From Kineococcus sp. NBC_00420 (GTDB taxonomy: Bacteria; Actinomycetota; Actinomycetes; Actinomycetales; Kineococcaceae): 64,000 nt of DNA. Below are positions 27,681-36,950 of the stretch, piece after piece. Where the stretch lies: assembly GCF_036021035.1 (NCBI RefSeq), contig NZ_CP107930.1, positions 4,984,006 to 5,048,005 of the forward strand, in the 5' to 3' direction. Numbering within the stretch: position 1 is the first letter of the stretch; every line of letters begins with the position of its first letter. The translations under genes and the position numbers were made by a program. Under the pieces are notes generated by a model. It was given only the letters and a program-made list of their open reading frames with translations. It was not told the DNA's origin and searched no databases.

Positions 27681-28154
27681 ATGGAGTTCCTGGACGCGCT
27701 GCTGGACCGCAGCTGGTTGCTGTGGGTCGCGGCGGCCCTGGTCCTGGGGATCCTCGAGATCACCGCCATCGACCTGGTCTTCGCGATGCTCGCGGGCGGG
27801 GCGGTGGCGGGGGCGATCGCCGACGCGGTGGGGCTGTCGTTCGTCCCGCAGGTCCTCATCGCGGCCGTCGTGGCCGGGTTGCTGCTGGCGACGATCCGGC
27901 CCGTCCTGCTGCGCCGCCTGCGGATGCCGCCCACCGGGACGACCGGCTCGGCCGCCCTCGTCGGGCGCTCGGCGATCGTCCTCGAACCGGTCACCCTCCG
28001 CGGGGGCCTGGTGAAACTCGTCGGGGAGACGTGGTCGGCTCGGTCGACCGGTCCGACGTTCGCCGCGGGTGACGACGTCGTCGTCACCGCGATCGACGGG
28101 GCCACCGCGGTCGTGGGGCCGCTCGCACCACTCAGTACCACCGAGGAGAACTGA
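27681..28154 (+). CDS. NfeD-like membrane protein
   Basis: 157 residues: two or three membrane helices (LLWVAAALVLGILEITAI, DLVFAMLAGGAVAGAIADAV, VLIAAVVAGLLLATI) and a C-terminal OB-fold-like domain (TGSAALVGRSAIVLEP...GDDVVVTAIDGATAVV). Short NfeD proteins act with SPFH proteins at membrane microdomains. ATG at 27681 is preferred to GTG 27672 by spacing from the ribosome site. The stop overlaps the SPFH start (TGATG), so the two are coupled. Confidence 0.85.
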   Translation: MEFLDALLDRSWLLWVAAALVLGILEITAIDLVFAMLAGGAVAGAIADAVGLSFVPQVLIAAVVAGLLLATIRPVLLRRLRMPPTGTTGSAALVGRSAIVLEPVTLRGGLVKLVGETWSARSTGPTFAAGDDVVVTAIDGATAVVGPLAPLSTTEEN

Positions 28155-29224
28155 TGGACAACGTCGTCACCCTTGTCGTGCTCGTGCTCGTCGTCGTGTT
28201 CGTGGTGACGGTGATCGCCCGCACGATCCGGATCGTCCCGCAGGCCACGGCCGTCATCGTCGAACGGCTCGGCCGGTACTCGCGGACGCTGGAGGCGGGG
28301 CTGAACATCCTGGTTCCCTTCATCGACAAGGTGCGGGCCAACGTCGACCTGCGTGAGCAGGTCGTCTCGTTCCCGCCGCAGCCGGTCATCACCTCCGACA
28401 ACCTCGTCGTGAGCATCGACACCGTCATCTACTACCAGCCGACCGACCCGAAGTCCGCGACGTACGAGATCGCGAACTACATCCAGGGCATCGAGCAGCT
28501 CACCGTCACCACGCTGCGCAACGTCATCGGGTCCCTCGACCTCGAGCAGACCCTGACGAGTCGCGACCAGATCAACGGTCAGCTGCGCGGGGTCCTCGAC
28601 GAGGCGACGGGTCGGTGGGGGATCCGCGTGAACCGCGTGGAGCTCAAGGCGATCGACCCGCCCGCCAGCGTGCAGGACTCGATGGAGAAGCAGATGCGCG
28701 CCGAACGGGACAAGCGCGCCGCGATCCTCACGGCCGAGGGTTTCAAGCAGTCGCAGATCCTGACGGCCGAGGGTGAGAAGCAGTCCTCGATCCTGCGGGC
28801 CGAGGGTTCCGCCCAGGCCGCGATCCTCGAGTCGCAGGGGCAGGCGAAGGCGATTACCCAGGTGTTCGACGCCATCCACCGCGGCGACCCGGACCCGAAG
28901 CTGCTGGCCTACCAGTACCTGCAGATGCTCCCGAAGATCGCCGACGGCAGCTCGAACAAGCTGTGGATCGTGCCGAGCGAGCTGAACGACGCCCTCAAGG
29001 GTTTCGGGAACATGTTCACCGCCCACGGCGGTGACTCCTCGGGTTCCGACGGGTCCACCGGGTCCCGGGCGCCCCGCCCCGCCGCCCCGGAGCCGGCGAC
29101 GGGTTTCGACGAGGTCGTCCTCGAGGACCCCGCGCAGGCGTTGAAGCGGGCCCGCGAGGAGGCCGCCGGGGCGGCCCGTGACGCCGAGGGCGTCACCCGG
29201 GAGACGCACCTCCCGGGGAACTGA
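28154..29224 (+). CDS. SPFH/band 7 (stomatin-like) protein
   Basis: 356 residues. An N-terminal membrane helix is followed by the SPFH domain (TIRIVPQATAVIVERLGRYSR, NILVPFIDKVRANVDLREQV), a helical region with Ala/Glu repeats (AEGFKQSQILTAEGEKQ) that oligomerises in this family, and a disordered Pro/Ser-rich tail. Paired with NfeD it resembles the bacterial stomatin/YbbK operons thought to organise membrane quality control. Confidence 0.92.
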   Translation: MDNVVTLVVLVLVVVFVVTVIARTIRIVPQATAVIVERLGRYSRTLEAGLNILVPFIDKVRANVDLREQVVSFPPQPVITSDNLVVSIDTVIYYQPTDPKSATYEIANYIQGIEQLTVTTLRNVIGSLDLEQTLTSRDQINGQLRGVLDEATGRWGIRVNRVELKAIDPPASVQDSMEKQMRAERDKRAAILTAEGFKQSQILTAEGEKQSSILRAEGSAQAAILESQGQAKAITQVFDAIHRGDPDPKLLAYQYLQMLPKIADGSSNKLWIVPSELNDALKGFGNMFTAHGGDSSGSDGSTGSRAPRPAAPEPATGFDEVVLEDPAQALKRAREEAAGAARDAEGVTRETHLPGN

Positions 29225-29280
29225 CGGGTCCCGCCCCGCTTCGGCGTGCCGGGCGGGCGTCGCTCTCCCAGAGTGGACGA

Positions 29281-30795
29281 GTGGACGTCGCCGCGCAGGA
29301 ACTGCCCGACCGCTCGCCGGACACCCGGCGGTGGTTGTTCGCCGATCAGCTCGGCCCGCACTTCCTCGACGCCCCGGGGCAATCGGTGCTACTCGTCGAG
29401 TCCACCGAGGTGTTCCGGCGTGCCCGCTACCACCGGCGCAAGGCGCACCTGATCCTCTCCGCGTTGCGGCACCGCGCCGCGGAACTCGGCGACCAGGCGG
29501 TGTTCGTCCGGTCGGGGACCTACCGCGACGGACTCGCGGCGTCGGGGGAGCCGGTGAGCGTCTGCGACCCCACGTCCTACCGTTCCCGCCGCTTCGTCCG
29601 GCGGGTGCCCGACCTCGAGGTGCTCGCCTCCCGGGGTTTCGTGGTCTCCGAGCGGCAGTTCGCCGGGTGGGCCGACCGGCGGGGCGGGAAGCGGCTCCTC
29701 ATGGAGGACTTCTACCGCGACGTCCGTCGCCAGCACGGGTTGTTGATGGACGGCGCCGAACCGGTCGGCGGTTCGTGGAACTACGACCACGACAACCGCG
29801 AGGCGCCGCCGAAGCAGGCGATGCTCGACGTCCGCGAACCCTGGTGGCCCACGGAGGACACGATCGACGAGGAGGTGCGCGCCGACCTGGACCGGATGGT
29901 GCGCGACGACGGCGTCGAGTTCAGCGGCAACGACGGGCCGCGCCGGTTCGCGGTGACCCGCCGGGAGGCGCTGAGCGCGCTCCGCCGGTTCCTGTCCGAG
30001 CGGCTGGAGCAGTTCGGCGTCTACGAGGACGCCATGCTCGCGGCCGACCCGTGGATGGCGCACTCGATGCTCTCCGTCCCGTTGAACCTCGGCCTCCTCG
30101 ACCCGGTCGAGGTGGCCCGCCGGGCGGAGGAGCACGGCCGGGAGCACCAGGTCCGGCTGGCCTCGGTGGAGGGTTTCGTGCGTCAGGTCGTGGGCTGGCG
30201 CTCCTACACCTGGCACCTGTACTGGCACCTGGGGGAGGACTACAAGGGCCGCAACGCGATGGGGGCGACGTCACCGCTCCCGGACTGGTTCGCCGACCTC
30301 GACGCCGACGCGGTGGAGGCGAACTGCCTGCACCACGTCCTGGCCGGCGTCCGCGACGAGGGCTGGGCCCACCACATCCCGCGGCTCATGGTGCTGGGCA
30401 ACTGGGGTCTGCAGCGCGGCTACCGGCCGGCGGAACTCGCCGACTGGTTCTGGCGGAACTTCGTCGACGGCTACGACTGGGTCATGACGACGAACGTCGT
30501 CGGGATGTCCCAGCACGCCGACCACGGTGTCCTCGCCACCAAGCCGTACGCCTCGGGCGGCGCGTACATCGACCGGATGAGCGACTTCTGCGGGGGTTGT
30601 CGCTACGATCCCAAGGTCCGGGTGGGCGAGGACGCCTGCCCGTTCACCGCGGGGTACTGGAACTTCCTGGCCGGCCACCGGGAGGAACTGGGAGGCAACC
30701 GGCGCATGTCCCGGGCACTGGGGGGCCTGGACCGGTTGCGGGACCTCGACGGTGTGCTCCACCAGGAGGCCGAGAGAGGTAGTGGTCCACCGTGA
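29281..30795 (+). CDS. Fe-S bacterial cryptochrome/photolyase (PhrB-like)
   Basis: 504 residues, the length of the FeS-BCP class. The N-terminal Rossmann-type antenna domain (RRWLFADQLGPHF) is followed by the FAD-binding helical domain (FVRQVVGWRSYTWHLYWH). Four Cys at 349, 437, 440 and 453 (FCGGC, DACPF) match the spacing of the [4Fe-4S] ligands of Agrobacterium PhrB, which repairs (6-4) photoproducts. That class binds dimethyl-ribityllumazine as antenna. GTG start at 29281 has only a weak ribosome site. Overlaps the next gene by four bases. Confidence 0.92.
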   Translation: MDVAAQELPDRSPDTRRWLFADQLGPHFLDAPGQSVLLVESTEVFRRARYHRRKAHLILSALRHRAAELGDQAVFVRSGTYRDGLAASGEPVSVCDPTSYRSRRFVRRVPDLEVLASRGFVVSERQFAGWADRRGGKRLLMEDFYRDVRRQHGLLMDGAEPVGGSWNYDHDNREAPPKQAMLDVREPWWPTEDTIDEEVRADLDRMVRDDGVEFSGNDGPRRFAVTRREALSALRRFLSERLEQFGVYEDAMLAADPWMAHSMLSVPLNLGLLDPVEVARRAEEHGREHQVRLASVEGFVRQVVGWRSYTWHLYWHLGEDYKGRNAMGATSPLPDWFADLDADAVEANCLHHVLAGVRDEGWAHHIPRLMVLGNWGLQRGYRPAELADWFWRNFVDGYDWVMTTNVVGMSQHADHGVLATKPYASGGAYIDRMSDFCGGCRYDPKVRVGEDACPFTAGYWNFLAGHREELGGNRRMSRALGGLDRLRDLDGVLHQEAERGSGPP

Positions 30796-31199
30796 CCGAC
30801 GTCCAGCGAGCGACGGAACTGCTGGGGAAGTCCTCCTACGTGCTCCTCACCACGTCCCGTCGTGACGGGCGCCTCGTGCCGACGCCGGTGTGGGCGGCGC
30901 CGTACGGCGACGGTCGCCTCGTCCTGGTCACCCAGGACACCACGGGGAAGGTCAAGCGCCTGCGCCGGGAACCTCAGGTGCTCCTCGCTCCCTGCAGCAA
31001 CCGCGGGAAACCCTACGGTCGTCCGGTGCGCGGCACGGCGGAGCTGCTCGGGCCGGAGGAACTGCCCGAGGTGGAGAGGGTCCTCGCGGCCAAGTACGGC
31101 CTCCAGTTCCAGCTGTTCACCCGGGTCGAAGGGTTCATGCAGCGCCGCGGACGCATGCAGGGCGAACGGGTGGGGGTCGTCCTCACCGTCACCGACTGA
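30792..31199 (+). CDS. PPOX-class F420-dependent oxidoreductase
   Basis: 135 residues of the split beta-barrel FMN/F420 family: SSYVLLTTSRRDGRLVPTPVW, VTQDTTGKVKRLRRE and PVRGTAELLG match the TIGR03666-type F420 group. Such proteins reduce their substrates with F420H2; the substrate is unknown. Overlap with the photolyase stop (GTGA) suggests both are made together, although no direct partnership is known. Confidence 0.85.
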   Translation: MTDVQRATELLGKSSYVLLTTSRRDGRLVPTPVWAAPYGDGRLVLVTQDTTGKVKRLRREPQVLLAPCSNRGKPYGRPVRGTAELLGPEELPEVERVLAAKYGLQFQLFTRVEGFMQRRGRMQGERVGVVLTVTD

Positions 31200-31232
31200 T
31201 GCCCGGCGCCGCGGTCCTTGCCCGACCACCGC

Positions 31233-31949
31233 TCAGGCGCGGAGGTCGAGTTCGAAGCAGACGTCGTCACCGAGGAGGTGGCGACGGGCGGGTGGGCGCA
31301 GGCAGTCGGTGAGGGGTTCGACGTCGGGCAACGAGATCCCCCGCCGGCCGCCGCGGCCGACGACGAGCGGGGCGACCGTGAGGTAGAGCCGGTCGACCAG
31401 CCCGGCCGCGACCCAGTCGCTGACCGTGGCTCCGCCGCCCTCGACGAGGATCCGGCGCAACCCCCGCTCCCGCAGGGTCTTCAGGACGGTCCGGGGCGAA
31501 CGGGCCGGCTCGCCGACCAGGTGGACCGTGGCGGGGTCCCGCAGGACCCCGCGGTCGAGCAGCGTTCCGCGCGGGTCGAGGACGACCCGCACCGGGTTCG
31601 GCCCCTCGACGGCCCGCACGGTCAGCTGCGGGTCGTCGGTGTGGACGGTGCCGGGCCCGACGACGACGGCGTCGACCAGGGCGCGCAACCGGTGCAGGTG
31701 TTCGCGGTCGGCCTCGCCGGTGACGAAGTGCGAGTCGCCCGAGGCGGTCGCGATGCAGCCGTCAAGGCTCTGCCCGAGCTGGGCGACGACCCCGGTGCGC
31801 CCCGCGAGCAGCAGCGGTGCGTAGCGGTCGACGAGGTCGCCGCCGGAGCGTTCCTGCAGTCCCGCCCCGACGAGGACCGGGTCGTCCTCGCGCGCCAGGC
31901 GCAGCAGGGTGTCCCAGTCGCCGAGGCGGACTGGTGCGTCGATGCTCAC
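31233..31949 (-). CDS. RibD C-terminal-like pyrimidine reductase family protein
   Basis: 238 residues consisting of the RibD reductase domain alone: VVAQLGQSLDGCIATASGDS, DAVVVGPGTVHTDDPQLTVR, and LVEGGGATVSDWVAAGLVD, with the NADPH-binding EGGG. No deaminase domain. In riboflavin synthesis this domain reduces the ribosylamino-pyrimidine; stand-alone forms are common in actinobacteria and their exact role is uncertain. It follows ribA by four bases on the same strand, supporting a flavin role. Confidence 0.87.
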   Translation of the reverse strand: MSIDAPVRLGDWDTLLRLAREDDPVLVGAGLQERSGGDLVDRYAPLLLAGRTGVVAQLGQSLDGCIATASGDSHFVTGEADREHLHRLRALVDAVVVGPGTVHTDDPQLTVRAVEGPNPVRVVLDPRGTLLDRGVLRDPATVHLVGEPARSPRTVLKTLRERGLRRILVEGGGATVSDWVAAGLVDRLYLTVAPLVVGRGGRRGISLPDVEPLTDCLRPPARRHLLGDDVCFELDLRA

Positions 31950-31953
31950 CGGG

Positions 31954-32604
31954 TCAGCTCACACCGGGGAGGCGGTGGCCCATCCGGTCGCGCTTGGTCC
32001 GCAGGTACCGGACGTTGTCGAGGGTCTGGGCGACGGGCAGGTCCCGACGGCGCAGCACGGGGACACCGTGGGTCTCCAGCGCCGCGACCTTCACCGGGTT
32101 GTGGGTCATCAGCTCCACGTCGTGGACGCCGAGGTCGCGCAGGACCGCGACGGCCCCGGCGTAGTCGCGGGAGTCGACGGGCAGACCGAGGTCGAGGTTG
32201 GCCTCGACCGTGTCGCGACCCTGCTCCTGCAACGCGTAGGCCGCGATCTTCTCGGCGAGCCCGATGCCGCGCCCCTCCTGACCGCGCAGGTAGAGCACGA
32301 CCCCCCGACCCTCCGCGGTGACGGCCTCCAGTGCGGCGTGCAGCTGCGGACCGCAGTCGCAGCGCAGTGAGCCGAGCACGTCGCCCGTCAGGCACTCCGA
32401 GTGCACCCGAACGAGGACGTCGCGCCCGTCGCCGATGTCGCCGGCGACGAGCGCGAGGTGCTCGATCCCGTCGGCCTGGCGGTAGGCGACGGCACGGAAG
32501 GTGCCGAAGGTCGTGGGCAGTCGTGCTTCGGAGATCCGCGTCACCGGTAGGGCACGGTTGTCCTCCGCCAGCAGCTCGTGGCTCGACTCCTGGGTGTGCG
32601 TCAC
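31954..32604 (-). CDS. ribA: GTP cyclohydrolase II
   Basis: 216 residues, a stand-alone RibA without the RibB domain. It has [21 protein letters not shown] with the three zinc Cys, and the catalytic [12 protein letters not shown]. The enzyme makes the first pyrimidine intermediate of riboflavin from GTP. It sits in a minus-strand group after sseA and the SufE-like gene and before the RibD-like reductase. The other rib genes are not in the window. Confidence 0.95.
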   Translation of the reverse strand: MTHTQESSHELLAEDNRALPVTRISEARLPTTFGTFRAVAYRQADGIEHLALVAGDIGDGRDVLVRVHSECLTGDVLGSLRCDCGPQLHAALEAVTAEGRGVVLYLRGQEGRGIGLAEKIAAYALQEQGRDTVEANLDLGLPVDSRDYAGAVAVLRDLGVHDVELMTHNPVKVAALETHGVPVLRRRDLPVAQTLDNVRYLRTKRDRMGHRLPGVS

Positions 32605-32620
32605 GTCCTCGTCCCTCTCC

Positions 32621-33097
32621 TCAGGCGACGGTGGCGACGCGCACCTGGCGCTTCACCCGCGCCAGCATCCCCGTCATCCCCCGCATCCGCAGCGGGCTGA
32701 CGGCTCGGTCGAGCCCCAGCCGGGAACACACGTCACCCGGCAGGTCGAGCACCACCGCCGCGGGCAGGCCGTCCAGACCTTCCTGCAGCACCCCCGCGAA
32801 ACCGCGCGTGGTCGGCGCCTCGGGTGGCGCCGAGACGTGCAGGTGCACGGCGTCGTCCTCGTCGACCTCGACGGTGATGAAGACGGGTGACTGGCACTCG
32901 TCCACCCGCTCCATCTTCTCGAGGTGCCCCTCGAACTGCGGGGGCAGCGGCTTCAGGCCCTGGCTGAACTCGAGCAGCAGTTGCAGCCGCTCGCGATCGG
33001 GCAGCGCCTGGAAGTCCTCGACGATCTCGGCCATCGGGGCCGGCAACCCCGCGGTCGGGTCATCGCTGAGGTCATCTCCCGACGCATCGGCGGTCAC
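32621..33097 (-). CDS. SufE-family sulfur-acceptor protein
   Basis: 158 residues. The SufE pattern is [21 protein letters not shown], then [11 protein letters not shown] with the active Cys, and [14 protein letters not shown]. SufE proteins take persulfide sulfur from a cysteine desulfurase. Here its partner looks like the rhodanese directly upstream, a pair common in actinobacteria. GTG at 33097 overlaps the sseA stop by four bases; the frame is open upstream but only inside sseA. Confidence 0.9.
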   Translation of the reverse strand: MTADASGDDLSDDPTAGLPAPMAEIVEDFQALPDRERLQLLLEFSQGLKPLPPQFEGHLEKMERVDECQSPVFITVEVDEDDAVHLHVSAPPEAPTTRGFAGVLQEGLDGLPAAVVLDLPGDVCSRLGLDRAVSPLRMRGMTGMLARVKRQVRVATVA

Positions 33098-34002
33098 TGG
33101 GCCGAACCCTTGTCGGACCCCTTGGCGATCGGGACGCGGACGGCGTTGCCCCACTCCGTCCAGGACCCGTCGTAGTTGCGGACCTGACCGAAACCGAGCA
33201 GCTGGGAGAGCACGAACCAGGTGTGGCTGGAGCGTTCCCCGATGCGGCAGTAGGCGATCACGTCGTCCTCGGGGGAGAGGCCCTTCTCGTCCTGGTAGAT
33301 CGCGGCGAGTTCCTCGCGGGAGCGGAAGGTGCCGTCCTCGGCGGCGGCGCGAGCCCACGGGACGCTGTCGGCGCCGGGGATGTGGCCGCCGCGGACGGTG
33401 CCCTCCTCGGGGTAGTCCGGCATGTGCGTGCGTTCGCCCGTGTACTCCTGCGGGGACCGCACGTCGACCAGCTTGCCGCCGCTGCCGGTGCGGATGTGCG
33501 CGAGCACGTCCTCCTTGAAGGCGCGGATCGAGGTGTCCTCGCGTTCGACGACGGGGTAGTCCGCCGCGGGACGCGCGGGGGCCTCGGTCGTCATCTCCCG
33601 GCCCTCGGCGACCCACTTCGCCCGGCCGCCGTCGAGCAGGCGGACGTCGGGGTGGCCGAAGAGGGTGAAGACCCACAGCGCGTACGCGGCCCACCAGTTG
33701 TTCTTGTCGCCGTAGATCACGACGGTGTCCTCACGGCGGACGCCCTTGGCCGACATCAGCGCGGCGAAGCCGGCGCCGTCGACGTAGTCGCGGGTCACGG
33801 AGTCGTTGAGCTCGGTGTGCCAGTCGACCTTCACCGATCCGGGCACGTGCCCGGTGTCCCAGAGCAGGACGTCCTCGTCGCTCTCGACGACGACGAGGCC
33901 CGGTTCACCGAGGTGCTGCGCCAGCCAACCCGTCGTCACGAGCTTCTCGGGGTGGGCGTAGGCGGCGAGCTTCTCGTCGGTGTCCAGGGGCAGCGTGGTC
34001 AC
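33094..34002 (-). CDS. sseA: Thiosulfate/3-mercaptopyruvate sulfurtransferase (rhodanese)
   Basis: 302 residues with two rhodanese domains. The second carries the active-site loop [11 protein letters not shown], the CRIGERS type found in actinobacterial SseA. The first domain is inactive and shows the usual [17 protein letters not shown] signature. GTG at 34002 follows GGAGGAACC; an ATG further upstream (34128) would run into the zapE promoter. It leads a minus-strand operon with sufE-like, ribA and the RibD-like gene. Confidence 0.93.
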   Translation of the reverse strand: MTTLPLDTDEKLAAYAHPEKLVTTGWLAQHLGEPGLVVVESDEDVLLWDTGHVPGSVKVDWHTELNDSVTRDYVDGAGFAALMSAKGVRREDTVVIYGDKNNWWAAYALWVFTLFGHPDVRLLDGGRAKWVAEGREMTTEAPARPAADYPVVEREDTSIRAFKEDVLAHIRTGSGGKLVDVRSPQEYTGERTHMPDYPEEGTVRGGHIPGADSVPWARAAAEDGTFRSREELAAIYQDEKGLSPEDDVIAYCRIGERSSHTWFVLSQLLGFGQVRNYDGSWTEWGNAVRVPIAKGSDKGSAQ

Positions 34003-34128
34003 GGTGGTTCCTCCAGCGGTCGTCGTCCTTGCAGCAACGTCCCGGCGCGGTCCGTCGTTCCCAGCCGTGGTCGTTCCCGCTGGCCGCGATCCTGCCAGAC
34101 CCCACCGACGCCCCCACCGACCGCTCAC

Positions 34129-34134
34129 TACTGT
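34129..34134 (+). promoter_or_regulatory. -10 box (TACTGT) of zapE
   Basis: TACTGT ends eight bases before the GTG at 34143. It supports that start and a nearly leaderless mRNA. Confidence 0.4.
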
Positions 34135-34142
34135 GGAGCACT

Positions 34143-35198
34143 GTGACCGGCTCTCAGATGCGTCTGGACTCCCTGGCAGACCGCAACCCGCGGGTACCCC
34201 CGCAGCAGCTGGTCGCGGAGCTGGTGCCGCCGCCGCGCTTCGCCGACGTCCGCTTCGCCAGCTACGTCCCCGCCCCCGAGCACCCCAGCCAGGCCGAGGC
34301 CGTCGCCGGGATGAGCGCGTTCGGGGAGCGCGTCCTCGCGGGCGGCGCGCCGGCGAAGGGTCTGGCGGGCCTCTTCAAGCGCAAGGCCGCGCCGAGCGGT
34401 GCGCCGGGGATGTACCTCGACGGTGGCTTCGGGGTCGGCAAGACCCACCTGCTCTCCTCGCTGTACCACCAGGTCGTCACCGAGGGTGGCCGCACCGCCG
34501 CCTACGGCACCTTCGTCGAGTACACCAACCTCGTCGGTGCACTGGGCTTCCTGCCCGCCGTCGAGGCGCTGGCGCCGAACGCCCTGGTCTGCATCGACGA
34601 GTTCGAGCTCGACGACCCGGGTGACACCGTCCTGATGTCGCGGTTGATGCGCGAACTCGTCGACCGCGGGGTGAAGCTGGCGGCGACGTCGAACACGCTG
34701 CCGGGGGCCCTGGGCGAGGGGCGCTTCGCCGCGCAGGACTTCCAGCGCGAGATCCAGGCCCTGGCCGGGCAGTTCGACGTGCAGCGCGTCGACGGCGAGG
34801 ACTACCGCCACCGCGGCTTGCAGCCCGCGCCCGCGCCGCTGTCCGACGAGGAGGTCGAACGCGCCGCCGCCGCCCGTCCGGGCGCGACGTTCGACGACTT
34901 CACGACCGTGCTGAACCACCTGGCCCAGGTCCACCCCAGCCGCTACGGCGCGATGGTCGGCCAGACCACGGCGGTCTGCCTGCGCGGGGTCAGCACCGTC
35001 ACCGACCAGATGGTGGGTCTGCGCCTCGTCGTCCTCGCCGACCGGCTCTACGACCGGGACATCCCCGTCGTCGCGTCCGGAGTTCCCTTCGACGCCGTGT
35101 TCACCGACGAGCTGATCAACGGCGGGTACCGCAAGAAGTACCTGCGCGCGGTGTCGCGGTTGTCAGCCCTCGCGCGTGAGGGTGCGGCGCCGGCCTGA
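34143..35198 (+). CDS. zapE: Cell division protein ZapE (AFG1-like ATPase)
   Basis: 351 residues, the size of ZapE. Walker [17 protein letters not shown], Walker [14 protein letters not shown] and the AFG1 motif [16 protein letters not shown]. In E. coli it binds FtsZ during division under stress; eukaryotic AFG1 assists mitochondrial proteolysis. GTG at 34143 gives the normal N terminus; an open frame extends to 34029 but crosses the promoter. Converges on the Ni/Co transporter gene and overlaps it by 36 bases. Confidence 0.92.
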   Translation: MTGSQMRLDSLADRNPRVPPQQLVAELVPPPRFADVRFASYVPAPEHPSQAEAVAGMSAFGERVLAGGAPAKGLAGLFKRKAAPSGAPGMYLDGGFGVGKTHLLSSLYHQVVTEGGRTAAYGTFVEYTNLVGALGFLPAVEALAPNALVCIDEFELDDPGDTVLMSRLMRELVDRGVKLAATSNTLPGALGEGRFAAQDFQREIQALAGQFDVQRVDGEDYRHRGLQPAPAPLSDEEVERAAAARPGATFDDFTTVLNHLAQVHPSRYGAMVGQTTAVCLRGVSTVTDQMVGLRLVVLADRLYDRDIPVVASGVPFDAVFTDELINGGYRKKYLRAVSRLSALAREGAAPA

Positions 35199-36245
35199 GC
35201 GGCGCCACCACACCAGCGCGACCGCCCACACGAGCAGGAACAGCCCCGCGACGGCGTACCCGACGTACTCCGTGTCGAGGCCGGAGATCCACGTCGCGGC
35301 GCCGCCGAGACCGAGTTCGTCGTGCAGGACCGACACCAGCTGGATCGTGCCGATGGTCAGCGCGACGACCACCGAGGCCCCCGTCACGACGCCGTTGTAG
35401 GTCAGGCGCCGCAACGGGTTCGCCAGGGCCCAGTCGTAGGCGAGGTTCATGAAGGCGCCGTCGAGGGTGTCGAACAGGCTCATGCCCGCGGCGAACAGGA
35501 CCGGGAGCACGAGGACCGCGTACCAGGGCAGGGTCACGGCCGCCGTCCCGGCGAGCACGAGCAGCGCGACCTCCGTCGCCGTGTCGAAACCCAGACCCAT
35601 GAGCAACCCGGCCGGGTAGATCTGGCGGGGGGAGCGGATCCTCGCGGTGAAACCCCGCAGCAACCGGGCCACCGCACCGTCGAGGGCGAGTCGCTGGTGC
35701 AGGGCCGCGTCGTCGAGTTCCCCGCGACGGCGCATCCGGGCCGTGCGCAGGATCCCGACCAGCGCGGCGAGGTTCACCAGCCCGATGACCCAGAGGAAGA
35801 TCCCCGCGGCGCTCGTGCCGAACACCCCGAGGGCGTCGTGCGCCGCGCTGCCCTCGGTGACGAGACCGGAGGCGAACCTCGCGCCCGTCGCCACGACGAC
35901 GGCCATCGCGAACACAACGCTGGAGTGGCCCAGGGAGAACCAGAAACCCACCGACAGCGGACGCTGGCCGTCCCCCGTGAGCTTGCGCGTGGTTCCGTCG
36001 ATGACGGCGATGTGGTCGGCGTCGAAGGCGTGCCGCACCCCGAACACGTAGGCCGTCAGTCCCAGCCCCCAGCCGAAGACCTGCTCGCCCACGGAGAACT
36101 CGTGGGGTACGACGAGGAGACCCAGGACACCCCACCCGAGCACGTGCAACCCCGCGACGACGGCCAGCAGACGCAGCAGGCGTCGGGTGTCGAGGCCGCT
36201 CCAGGAGCGGCCGGCGGCGCGGGACGGCTCGGACAGGACGGACAC
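35163..36245 (-). CDS. NiCoT-family nickel/cobalt transporter
   Basis: 360 residues, seven or eight membrane helices. The signature HAFDADHIAVIDGTTRK (HX4DH) is intact, as is LGFDTATEVALLVLAG in helix five; both bind Ni2+ or Co2+. GTG at 36245 follows a GAGGAG site. The start of transcription is overlapped by a TTGCAA-N5-TGGCAA box (36257-36283 region), like those bound by the nickel regulator Nur, which favours nickel over cobalt. No urease or hydrogenase genes lie nearby. Confidence 0.92.
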   Translation of the reverse strand: MSVLSEPSRAAGRSWSGLDTRRLLRLLAVVAGLHVLGWGVLGLLVVPHEFSVGEQVFGWGLGLTAYVFGVRHAFDADHIAVIDGTTRKLTGDGQRPLSVGFWFSLGHSSVVFAMAVVVATGARFASGLVTEGSAAHDALGVFGTSAAGIFLWVIGLVNLAALVGILRTARMRRRGELDDAALHQRLALDGAVARLLRGFTARIRSPRQIYPAGLLMGLGFDTATEVALLVLAGTAAVTLPWYAVLVLPVLFAAGMSLFDTLDGAFMNLAYDWALANPLRRLTYNGVVTGASVVVALTIGTIQLVSVLHDELGLGGAATWISGLDTEYVGYAVAGLFLLVWAVALVWWRRSGRRRTLTREG

Positions 36246-36256
36246 GCTCACTCCTC

Positions 36257-36283
36257 GCTTGTTGCAAGTCACTGGCAACAAGC
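36257..36283 (-). promoter_or_regulatory. Nur-like operator upstream of the Ni/Co transporter
   Basis: A 9-bp perfect inverted repeat, GCTTGTTGC-N9-GCAACAAGC. Inside it, TTGCAA-GTCAC-TGGCAA matches the known Nur box (tTGCaa-N5-ttGCAA) at 11 of 12 positions. It lies 12-38 bases before the GTG, where a repressor would block transcription or its start. Confidence 0.6.
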
Positions 36284-36298
36284 AGGGAGCCTAACGGG

Positions 36299-36946
36299 TC
36301 AGTCCCACTCGGTGGGCAGGGACGGGTCCAGGTGGTGGGCCATCATCCGTTCCAGCTCCCAGCGGTTGATGCGCCGCTGCGACAGCTCCGGCAACTCGTC
36401 CAGGCCGAACCAGCCGACGTCCAGGGTCTCGAGCTCGCTCGCCGCGACGCGGTCCCCGGAGACGGTGCAGAGGAAGTACAGGTGGAAGACGCTCACCGGC
36501 ATCGGCGGCTGCTTGCCGCGGGCGTCCCGTTCCCAGACGCCCACGACCTTGACCACCTCGACGGGGTAGCCCGTCTCCTCCAGCACCTCGCGGACCGCCG
36601 CCTGAGCCGGGCGGTCACCCGGGTCCGCCCACCCTCCCGGCATCGACCAGAGCCCGTCGCTGCGCTCGCGCAGCAGCAGGAACCGGCCCTGGTCGTCGAT
36701 GACCCCCGCCCGGACGTCGACCTTGGGCGTCGCGTAGCCCGCGTCGGTGTCCAGGAGCGCCCGCAGGACGTCGCGGGGCGAGGTGGAGACCGCGGCCAGC
36801 AGATCCGCCGCGAGCTCGGTCAGCTCCCGGTAGCGGGCCGCGTCGTAGTCCTTGGCGGGGTCGCCGAGCGCGAAGGTCAACCCGTCCTGGGCCAGGGCCG
36901 CGATGCGGACGGCGGCCGTGCGGACCAGGTCGGCGGGTTCGCTCAC
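36299..36946 (-). CDS. NUDIX hydrolase with N-terminal helical domain
   Basis: 215 residues. The NUDIX box lies at GWADPGDRPAQAAVREVLEETGYPVEVV (GX5EX7REVXEEXGX shape with the key REVLEETG). The N-terminal 60 residues are helical, as in the NUDIX_4-type pyrophosphatases. Substrate unknown. GTG at 36946 is six bases from TAGCGT, which lies in the last codons of treZ, so it may be transcribed separately from the trehalose operon. Confidence 0.85.
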   Translation of the reverse strand: MSEPADLVRTAAVRIAALAQDGLTFALGDPAKDYDAARYRELTELAADLLAAVSTSPRDVLRALLDTDAGYATPKVDVRAGVIDDQGRFLLLRERSDGLWSMPGGWADPGDRPAQAAVREVLEETGYPVEVVKVVGVWERDARGKQPPMPVSVFHLYFLCTVSGDRVAASELETLDVGWFGLDELPELSQRRINRWELERMMAHHLDPSLPTEWD

Positions 36947-36950
36947 GCGA

